From assembly GCA_023145185.1 (NCBI GenBank), contig JAGLEG010000416.1, positions 1 through 20,051 of the forward strand: DNA of 20,051 bases, given 5' to 3'. The translations under genes and the position numbers were made by a program. This document shows, one piece after another, positions 14,774 through 20,051 of the stretch. The stretch's first letter is position 1. Every line of letters starts with the position of its first letter. Origin of the DNA: Thermoplasmata archaeon. GTDB lineage: Archaea; Thermoplasmatota; Penumbrarchaeia; Penumbrarchaeales; Penumbrarchaeaceae. The notes under the pieces were generated by a model, which did not search any database, was not told where the DNA came from, and saw nothing but the letters and a program-made list of their open reading frames with translations.

Positions 14774-16009
14774 ATGAAAATATGCATGATCTCCTCCGAA
14801 TACCCTCCCAAATGGGGTGGGGTGGGCGTTGTCGCCTATTACCTGTCCACCTGGATGGCCAGGAGGGGACACGAGGTACATGTAGTTACAAGAGACCAGA
14901 AGATAGGATACAAGTCGTCCCACGAGAACATTCACGTTCACCCTGTAAAATGGTTGAAGGCACCCATGTTCTTCACCACCTCATTTGGAAAGAACGCCGT
15001 GAAGTGGATAAAGAGAAGTGGGATAGACTTCGATATCATCCACGTCCATTCGAACATGGCGCTTCTGCCCAGGAGATACTATGACATGCTCAACGTTCCC
15101 ATTGTTTCAACGATGCATGGCACGTGGCGGGGGGAGCGGTCAACCATAAACTTTCGGAACCTCTCTTTTTCCATATCGGCGCTTAACGATCTGTCGGTGA
15201 TGTATCTGGGACCCCTGTTCGACAGATACGAGGACCACGCGATCAAGCTATCCAATGGTGTGATAACAATATCGTATTCCGAATGCAGGGCTTTGAAGAA
15301 AAGGGGGGTTGTAAACGAATATGGCCGAAGGATCCACCTTCAGAACGGAATTGACGTTGAGGAGTTCAATCCGGGCAACTTCGACCCTGCGCTGAAAAAG
15401 AGATATAAGGTGCCTGAGAAGAACAAACTGGTCATAAGCGTTGGAAGGTGGGCGGCGAGGAAAGGGATCCGTGAGATGCTGGAGGTCTTCAACTTGATGC
15501 ATCAGGAGAGGGATGACATAACCTTCTTTCTTGTGGGGTGGGGACCTTTGGAGGCCGAGATCATGAGGAAGAGGTCAGCATACGGCCTTGAGAGGAACCT
15601 GATAACCGTCAAGTCGCCAGGGCAAGATGAGATGAAGAGGCTGGTGGCCACCTCGGACCTTGCGATGTTCCACTCCTACTGGGAGGGCTACGGCCTGACC
15701 TTCGGAGAGGCCCTTGCCTCGGGGACACCCTGTGTCCTGACCGACGTTGGGGGCGCCTCCGAGATGGTCATAGGGGGAACCGGTAAGCTGGTGGAAGTAG
15801 GAGATGTTCAGGGTCAGGCGAAAGCAGCCCTTGAGCTTCTTGAGAGAGAGGACCTATCGGAGTGGGGGCGTCGGGGCAGGGAACATATCGAAAAATACTG
15901 TTCATGGGAGGATATTGCGGAGAAGACCGAGGGATTCTACCGATGGATAATAGAGTATCCTGAGAACAAGGGGGGTTGGAGGGAGGGTTTCGAGAGATGT
16001 CCCAAGTAG
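14774..16009 (+). CDS. Family 4 (GT-B) glycosyltransferase
   Basis: The 411-residue product has the two Rossmann-like halves of a GT-B enzyme. The N-terminal half starts MKICMISSEYPPKWGGVGV, the glycine-rich acceptor loop of GT4 enzymes. The C-terminal donor domain has ISVGRWAARKGI and the E-x7-E motif EGYGLTFGE (Glu304/Glu312), followed by ASGTPCVLTDVGG. It should transfer a sugar from a nucleotide or phospho-sugar donor with retention of configuration, in lipid, glycan or N-glycan synthesis. There is no membrane helix, so it probably acts on the cytoplasmic face. The GalE-like epimerase about 1.4 kb downstream may supply a donor. Acceptor and donor are unknown. Confidence 0.92.
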   Translation: MKICMISSEYPPKWGGVGVVAYYLSTWMARRGHEVHVVTRDQKIGYKSSHENIHVHPVKWLKAPMFFTTSFGKNAVKWIKRSGIDFDIIHVHSNMALLPRRYYDMLNVPIVSTMHGTWRGERSTINFRNLSFSISALNDLSVMYLGPLFDRYEDHAIKLSNGVITISYSECRALKKRGVVNEYGRRIHLQNGIDVEEFNPGNFDPALKKRYKVPEKNKLVISVGRWAARKGIREMLEVFNLMHQERDDITFFLVGWGPLEAEIMRKRSAYGLERNLITVKSPGQDEMKRLVATSDLAMFHSYWEGYGLTFGEALASGTPCVLTDVGGASEMVIGGTGKLVEVGDVQGQAKAALELLEREDLSEWGRRGREHIEKYCSWEDIAEKTEGFYRWIIEYPENKGGWREGFERCPK

Positions 16010-16061
16010 GGATCATAACGGTCGAGAGAGGTTAAGAACATCACTTTTTCCTAGATAGCAT

Positions 16062-16069
16062 TTTATATC
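16062..16069 (+). promoter_or_regulatory. TATA box of the Sm_multidrug_ex-type gene
   Basis: TTTATATC sits 20 bases upstream of the ATG at 16090, consistent with a leaderless transcript. No Shine-Dalgarno precedes the ATG. Confidence 0.5.
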
Positions 16070-16089
16070 CTGTTCATTCTCATCGGGAT

Positions 16090-17367
16090 ATGGAGGGCGG
16101 CCGATCCCCCGATGCTGACGGGCTGGCAGATGAGATCTCAACGAAAAGGAAGCTCCTGTCCAGGCTCCTTGAGACGGATATCGAGAAGAAGGATAGGACC
16201 ACCAAGATATTCCAGTTCATCTTCCCGTTCATCGTTCTTCTGATACTAATCACAACTACAGTCACCATCCTCTATTTCATGAAGGGGTGGGATGAGGCGT
16301 ATGAGCTTCTATATGGGTGGATCTTCTACACGGTCCCCCCACTGGGAAAGGAGACGATCATCCCCACCCGTATCAAACAGGGGGTCCCCCCGTTCTTCAT
16401 AGGGTTTGCCACCACAATGATCGACCTGTGCTTCTGTACTTTTTTGATCTGGAACTACGATTGGGTCAAGAAGCTCCCAGTATTCGGCCCGGCCCTGGGA
16501 AGGACCGAGGAGAAGGGAAGAAAGAAGGCCAAAAAGAGCTGGTGGTTCAAGAGGGCAACGTTCACGCTGACAACGCTTTTTGTTCTGGTCCCGTTCAACG
16601 GGTCGGGTGGAGTGGGCGGAACCGTGCTTGGCCGCATAGTAGGCATGAAACCTTATCGGGTGCTGCTGGCGGTATTCATCGGATCGGTCATAGGCTCCTT
16701 CTCCTATGCATATCTCACCGATATGATGATGGGTGTTCTGGATGAATCCATAATTTTCAATTACATCCTGGAGGTGAGCATCCTCAATATCGTCGCAGTG
16801 GTACTTGCCGTGATGCTCATTATCTATGTGGTCAGATTTCCAAAGGAGGCGGCAGAGAAGTCTCACAAAATAGTGGACAAAGGACTTATCCTGACAGAGG
16901 AGACGATAAAGAGAACGGAGGTAAAGAGGAAGGCAGCCGCCGATGCAGCGGTGAACAGGACCAAGACCACAACGGCCAGCGTACTGGAGTTCAACAGAAG
17001 GATGGTGGAGGGAAATCTTGAACTGACCACAAAGCCCATAGAGAAGATGGGCCCCAGGGGGGAGGAGGTGGCCAGGAGGACAAAGGAGATGGGGCTGAAG
17101 GGCTTCGATTCCGCGCAGAAGATGACAGCGGCCGCTATCGACACAGGACTGGACCTGGGGATGAAGACGGCATCACTTCCATTCAAGCTTGCCCACGAGG
17201 CGTCCATTGAGACGATCGAGATGACCAGGGAAGGGATGGATGAGGCGAAGGAGGTGTTCATAGACACCTCCCAGAGGATCGGCGAGGCAGCCAGGAAACC
17301 CAGGGAGATGGTCAAGGGGCTGGGAAAGAAGAGGGGTCCAGGCTCCAACGATCAGGAAAGCTCATGA
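16090..17367 (+). CDS. Putative Sm_multidrug_ex (PF06695-type) membrane protein with long charged C-terminal tail
   Basis: The 425-residue protein has about five hydrophobic helices (about 42-64, 100-122, 155-170, 190-212, 224-250). The motifs PPLGKETIIPTRIKQGVPP and VPFNGSGGVGGTVLGRIVGM resemble the paired half-helix elements of small multidrug export proteins, a name with little functional proof. From about 250 on, some 175 residues are Lys/Glu/Ala/Met-rich, without Pro-rich breaks for long stretches. They look like a helical cytoplasmic tail with amphipathic repeats built on Met-Thr/Ala-Glu units. Such a tail is not part of the usual family. The substrate is unknown. It has its own promoter and lies between sugar-related genes. 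Confidence 0.65.
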   Translation: MEGGRSPDADGLADEISTKRKLLSRLLETDIEKKDRTTKIFQFIFPFIVLLILITTTVTILYFMKGWDEAYELLYGWIFYTVPPLGKETIIPTRIKQGVPPFFIGFATTMIDLCFCTFLIWNYDWVKKLPVFGPALGRTEEKGRKKAKKSWWFKRATFTLTTLFVLVPFNGSGGVGGTVLGRIVGMKPYRVLLAVFIGSVIGSFSYAYLTDMMMGVLDESIIFNYILEVSILNIVAVVLAVMLIIYVVRFPKEAAEKSHKIVDKGLILTEETIKRTEVKRKAAADAAVNRTKTTTASVLEFNRRMVEGNLELTTKPIEKMGPRGEEVARRTKEMGLKGFDSAQKMTAAAIDTGLDLGMKTASLPFKLAHEASIETIEMTREGMDEAKEVFIDTSQRIGEAARKPREMVKGLGKKRGPGSNDQESS

Positions 17368-17374
17368 TTATATC
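17366..17374 (+). promoter_or_regulatory. TATA box of the epimerase gene
   Basis: GATTATATC overlaps the stop codon of the preceding gene and lies 22 bases upstream of the ATG at 17396, suiting a leaderless transcript. No Shine-Dalgarno is visible (CACCTCCC precedes the ATG). Confidence 0.45.
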
Positions 17375-17395
17375 GGATGATTTCATACACCTCCC

Positions 17396-18358
17396 ATGGC
17401 CAAAAGATCCTATCTGGTAACCGGAGGCGCAGGTTTCATCGGAAGCCACATGGTGGATGCCCTTCTGGAACGCGGGCATCAGGTGAAGGTGTATGACAAC
17501 CTCTCCTCGGGGAAGAAGGAGTTCCTCTCCCACTGCATGGACCGGATCGAGTTCATGGAGAAGGACCTTGTCTCGGACCCAGATCTGATCGAATCACTTG
17601 AGGGCGTTGACCACGTCTATCACATCGCTGCCAATCCAGACGTAAGGGTGGGTGCTGACGATACGTGGGTATCGGTGGAGCAGAACATCATAGCAACCTA
17701 CAACCTTCTGGAGGCGATGAGGAAGGTGAGAACAGGCCCTCCCCCCTCCATATCGTTCACATCCACCTCCACGGTATATGGAAACGCAACCGTACTACCG
17801 ACGCCGGAGAACTATGGGCCGCTGATGCCCATATCCCAGTATGGCGCATCCAAACTGGCCGCTGAGGCCCTTATATCCGCCTTCTCGGACAATTTTGGCA
17901 TAAAGGCATCCGTGTTCAGGTTCGCCAATGTAGTGGGGTCGAGGTCAACGCACGGCATACTGTTCGATTTCTACCACAAGCTCAAGGCAGACCCGACACA
18001 GCTGGAGATATTGGGCGACGGCATGCAGAGGAAATCCTACATACACGTTAGCGACTGCGTAAAAGGGGTGATCCATGCGACGGAAGGGCAGGAGAGCCGG
18101 TTCGAATACTACAACGTGGGGACCAGGGATTACACCGTCATCAAGGAGATCCCGGATGTTGTGGTGGAGGCACTTGGATTGGAGAACGTCAAGTACAATT
18201 ACACCGGGGGACACAAAGGCGCGGGATGGAAAGGTGACGTTAAGTTCATGTCTCTCAACGTCGAGAAGATAATCAACACGGGATGGATGTACAACCTGAA
18301 CTCAAGGCAGACCCTTGAGAGGGCAGTTCGAGAGATCATATCAGATCTCTCGGTTTGA
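17396..18358 (+). CDS. NAD-dependent nucleotide-sugar epimerase (GalE-like, extended SDR)
   Basis: The 320-residue protein has the N-terminal NAD-binding motif TGGAGFIGSH (9-18), acidic Asp34 for NAD preference, HIAANPDV at 76-83, catalytic Thr/Ser in STSTVYG (about 123-129), and Tyr149/Lys153 in YGASK. Its size and motifs match UDP-glucose/UDP-GlcNAc 4-epimerases and related dehydratases. It would interconvert C4 epimers of nucleotide sugars for glycan or lipid glycosylation, perhaps feeding the GT4 enzyme upstream. The exact sugar cannot be assigned. The 3' end overlaps the convergent rfcS gene by 18 bases. Confidence 0.88.
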   Translation: MAKRSYLVTGGAGFIGSHMVDALLERGHQVKVYDNLSSGKKEFLSHCMDRIEFMEKDLVSDPDLIESLEGVDHVYHIAANPDVRVGADDTWVSVEQNIIATYNLLEAMRKVRTGPPPSISFTSTSTVYGNATVLPTPENYGPLMPISQYGASKLAAEALISAFSDNFGIKASVFRFANVVGSRSTHGILFDFYHKLKADPTQLEILGDGMQRKSYIHVSDCVKGVIHATEGQESRFEYYNVGTRDYTVIKEIPDVVVEALGLENVKYNYTGGHKGAGWKGDVKFMSLNVEKIINTGWMYNLNSRQTLERAVREIISDLSV

Positions 18359-19312
18359 TCTCGTCCCCAGAAGCTGAAGTTTGGCGAGAAGTGCCTCCAG
18401 CTGGATCCTCTCGTTCGCCCCCTCGACAAGGCGAAAATCGATCTCCCCTATGGTGTCCATTATCTTCACCCTGACGTGGTCGTCAAGGGGAAGGGAGTAC
18501 ACCTCCCTGTGCATCTGGGAGAGCACATCCTCTCCCGAGAGGCCGCCCACCGTAAGGAGCTTTTCAAGCTTTTCACGCGCTTCCCTGAACTTCCCCTTGA
18601 GCGGGAGCGTTATCAGCTCCGATATGTCCTCGGGCCTTGCAGTGGTAGAAGTCTGGTAGAGGTTCTCCGCATCGATCGTGTTCGAGAATGATGCGGCCAC
18701 CTGGAGGACGTTCATTGTCTTTCTGAGATCTCCCCTTCCGATGTAGAGCAGGCTGTTAAAACCCTCCTCTGTGATATTGAGCCCCTCTGCCTCGGCCACC
18801 CTCCGTATGTAGATCTTTATCTCGTTGTCAGAAAGGGGGCCGAAGCGGAGCACGGAACATCTTGATTGTATAGGCGGAATTATCCTTGATGAGTAGTTGC
18901 AGGAGAGTATGAACCTGCAGGTGAGGGAGTATTTCTCCATGGTCCTGCGGAGTGCGGCCTGCGCATCCGACGTCAGGGAATCTGCCTCGTCCAGGAATAT
19001 GACCTTGAAATCCGCCCCTCCCAGTGGGGCCGCACGTGCGAAGGATTTGATCTTGGTCCGAACGATCTGAATGCCCCTCTCATCCGAGGCGTTCAGCTCC
19101 TGGAAGTTGATCTTGTAATCCTCCTCGCCGAACAGCTCCCTGGCCAGTGCCAGGGCACTGGTGGTCTTCCCGGTCCCCGCAGGGCCCGAGAACAGAAAAT
19201 GTGGGATATTCCCGCTTTTAACGATGGCCTTGAGCCTCTCCACTATCTCCTTTTGACCAACGACCTCGTCGAGGGTCCTGGGCCTGTATTTCTCCGTCCA
19301 GATCGCCTGCAT
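18341..19312 (-). CDS. rfcS: Replication factor C small subunit (clamp loader)
   Basis: The 323-residue AAA+ protein loads the PCNA sliding clamp at replication forks with RfcL. It shows IWTEKYRP at the N-terminus (RFC box), Walker A GPAGTGKT (43-50), Walker B FLDEAD (106-111), sensor 1 in SCNYSSRI, the arginine finger motif SRC (150-152), sensor 2 GRGDLRKTMNVLQ and the C-terminal collar helices. Length is typical, and no intein is present. It follows rpiB by 3 bases and is probably co-transcribed with it. Its 3' end overlaps the epimerase gene. Confidence 0.97.
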   Translation of the reverse strand: MQAIWTEKYRPRTLDEVVGQKEIVERLKAIVKSGNIPHFLFSGPAGTGKTTSALALARELFGEEDYKINFQELNASDERGIQIVRTKIKSFARAAPLGGADFKVIFLDEADSLTSDAQAALRRTMEKYSLTCRFILSCNYSSRIIPPIQSRCSVLRFGPLSDNEIKIYIRRVAEAEGLNITEEGFNSLLYIGRGDLRKTMNVLQVAASFSNTIDAENLYQTSTTARPEDISELITLPLKGKFREAREKLEKLLTVGGLSGEDVLSQMHREVYSLPLDDHVRVKIMDTIGEIDFRLVEGANERIQLEALLAKLQLLGTRSNREI

Positions 19313-19315
19313 GTT

Positions 19316-19765
19316 CTAGGCCTCCTCGTTGGTGTAGGAGGATACCTTGCCCCTCCTCCTTATGTACTTCTCGTCGGTGAGGGGAGCGTTCTCGATGAAG
19401 GTCTTGACGATATCCCATGCGAGCTCGTCCCCAACTACCCTCCCGCCAAGGCAGAGGACATTTGCGTCATTGTGAAGCCTTGACATCCGGGCCATGAAGG
19501 AGTTAGTGCAGAGGGCTGCAACGATCCCATTTACCCGTGAGGCCGCATTGCTCATTCCGATGCCGGTGCCGCATATGAGGATGCCCAGATCGGCCCTTCC
19601 TTTCACCACATCGTCTGCCACGGAGAAGGCGATCTCGGGGTAATCCACGGCATCCGGAGAGGGACACCCTTCGTCGATAACCTCATGGCCTTCCTCTCTC
19701 AGCCTACCGCATATCTCAACTTTCAGCGGGAAACCACCGTGGTCGCTTCCAAGGGATAATATCAT
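19316..19765 (-). CDS. rpiB: Ribose-5-phosphate isomerase B family (RpiB/LacAB)
   Basis: The 149-residue protein has the RpiB signature: SDHGG at 7-11, catalytic Cys65 in ICGTGIGMS, and the ring-opening His98 in RLHNDANVLCLGGR. It should interconvert ribose-5-phosphate and ribulose-5-phosphate; allose- or galactose-6-phosphate isomerase activity exists in the family. The ATG at 19765 is chosen because GGAGGC (19771-19776) sits 5 bases upstream and the protein then has the usual length; a longer frame from 19792 adds 9 residues without support. The gene precedes rfcS in the same transcript. Confidence 0.92.
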   Translation of the reverse strand: MILSLGSDHGGFPLKVEICGRLREEGHEVIDEGCPSPDAVDYPEIAFSVADDVVKGRADLGILICGTGIGMSNAASRVNGIVAALCTNSFMARMSRLHNDANVLCLGGRVVGDELAWDIVKTFIENAPLTDEKYIRRRGKVSSYTNEEA

Positions 19766-19802
19766 AAGATGCCTCCAACTCATTCCGCCCATGACTTACT
19801 GG

Positions 19803-19811
19803 ATATTTTAA
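19803..19811 (-). promoter_or_regulatory. TATA box of the rpiB-rfcS operon
   Basis: On the minus strand this reads TTAAAATAT, 38 bases upstream of the rpiB ATG. The expected transcript start near 19780 leaves room for the GGAGGC ribosome-binding site. Confidence 0.5.
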
Positions 19812-19904
19812 GTGAACTATGGGGGGGTGTGAGAAAGAGGCGGATCAGGGGCATAATTCACCACGAAATGCTTGAGGTTGGACCGATGGAAGCTCACCCT
19901 TTCA

Positions 19905-19949
19905 GCCTAACTTTAACATGACGAGCATATATGAGTGTTAAAGTTAGGC
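19905..19949. repeat. Perfect 14-bp inverted repeat (first of a hairpin cluster)
   Basis: GCCTAACTTTAACA (19905-19918) and TGTTAAAGTTAGGC (19936-19949) are exact reverse complements separated by 17 bases that include the self-complementary CATATATG. No gene covers it. The arms are long enough to be very unlikely by chance. Confidence 0.85.
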
Positions 19950-19954
19950 CTCTC

Positions 19955-19998
19955 CCAACATTGACAGGGTCAAATCATATTTTATCTGTCAATGTTGG
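19955..19998. repeat. Perfect 13-bp inverted repeat (second of the cluster)
   Basis: CCAACATTGACAG (19955-19967) and CTGTCAATGTTGG (19986-19998) are exact reverse complements around an 18-base A/T-rich spacer. The repeat starts 5 bases after the first one ends. Its arm sequence is unrelated to the first, but the geometry is nearly the same. Confidence 0.85.
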
Positions 19999-20004
19999 AT
20001 ATCA

Positions 20005-20022
20005 ACGAATCAGTAGATTCGT
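20005..20022. repeat. Perfect 7-bp hairpin with AGTA loop (third of the cluster)
   Basis: ACGAATC (20005-20011) and GATTCGT (20016-20022) pair around the tetraloop AGTA, 6 bases after the second repeat. Confidence 0.7.
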
Positions 20023-20031
20023 CTTACCTTC

Positions 20032-20045
20032 GGAGAAGTATCTCC
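20032..20045. repeat. 5-bp hairpin with AGTA loop (fourth of the cluster)
   Basis: GGAGA (20032-20036) and TCTCC (20041-20045) pair around AGTA, the same loop as the previous hairpin. The cluster may continue past the window edge. Confidence 0.5.
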
Positions 20046-20051
20046 TCAGAT

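Noticed and set aside
19818..19904. Short minus-strand open stretch of about 29 codons between rpiB and the hairpins
   Set aside because: It is very short, has no ribosome-binding site, and is bounded by stop codons, one of them within the first inverted repeat. A mobile-element relic cannot be excluded.
19905..20045. CRISPR array
   Set aside because: The repeats are inverted, with different arm sequences. There is no direct repeat with regular unique spacers.

Overview
This window is archaeal. It encodes a TATA-binding protein, a clamp-loader small subunit (RfcS) and a fused ADP-forming acyl-CoA synthetase. Many genes have A/T-rich TATA-like boxes about 20-40 bases upstream of their starts, and several have strong Shine-Dalgarno sequences such as GAGGTGATC. 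A euryarchaeal, possibly Thermoplasmata-like, lineage is my best guess, but no gene here fixes the taxon.

Layout. (a) 2-2851: the 3' end of a large iterative type I PKS/PUFA-synthase-like gene (ketoreductase, dehydratase, C-terminal phosphopantetheinyl transferase), cut by the window edge. (b) 2852-3685: a gene-poor stretch with a decayed fragment of a 2-oxoacid:ferredoxin oxidoreductase subunit, two doubtful small minus-strand ORFs and the TBP promoter region. (c) 3686-4234: TBP, followed by a strong hairpin. (d) 9660 down to 4423 (minus): a tightly coupled acyl-CoA operon containing a 47-aa protein, a CoA-transferase/GNAT fusion, an ADP-forming acyl-CoA synthetase and a P-loop/DRTGG protein. 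An Lrp/AsnC regulator is divergent at 9740. (e) 10375-11190: an unusual adenylate kinase, convergent and overlapping with a HAD phosphatase that is coupled to a membrane-anchored protein. (f) 13024-14713: a membrane cytochrome with one c-type and probably two b-type haem sites, directly followed by a very small CcsA-like haem-handling protein. (g) 14774-18358: a GT4 glycosyltransferase, a Sm_multidrug_ex-type membrane protein with a long tail, and a GalE-like epimerase, each with its own TATA-like box. (h) 19765 down to 18341 (minus): RpiB and RfcS. (i) 19793-20051: noncoding DNA with four consecutive perfect inverted repeats.

How they fit together: the acyl-CoA operon could interconvert acyl-CoA and free acid with ATP gain, with the GNAT domain and the Lrp regulator as likely control points. 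The cytochrome/CcsA pair looks like a compact membrane electron-transfer module that carries its own haem-attachment factor. The most unusual items are the PKS with an integral PPTase in an archaeal context, the mini-CcsA next to its likely client, the adenylate kinase with an altered P-loop and a large insertion, and the hairpin cluster at the right edge.
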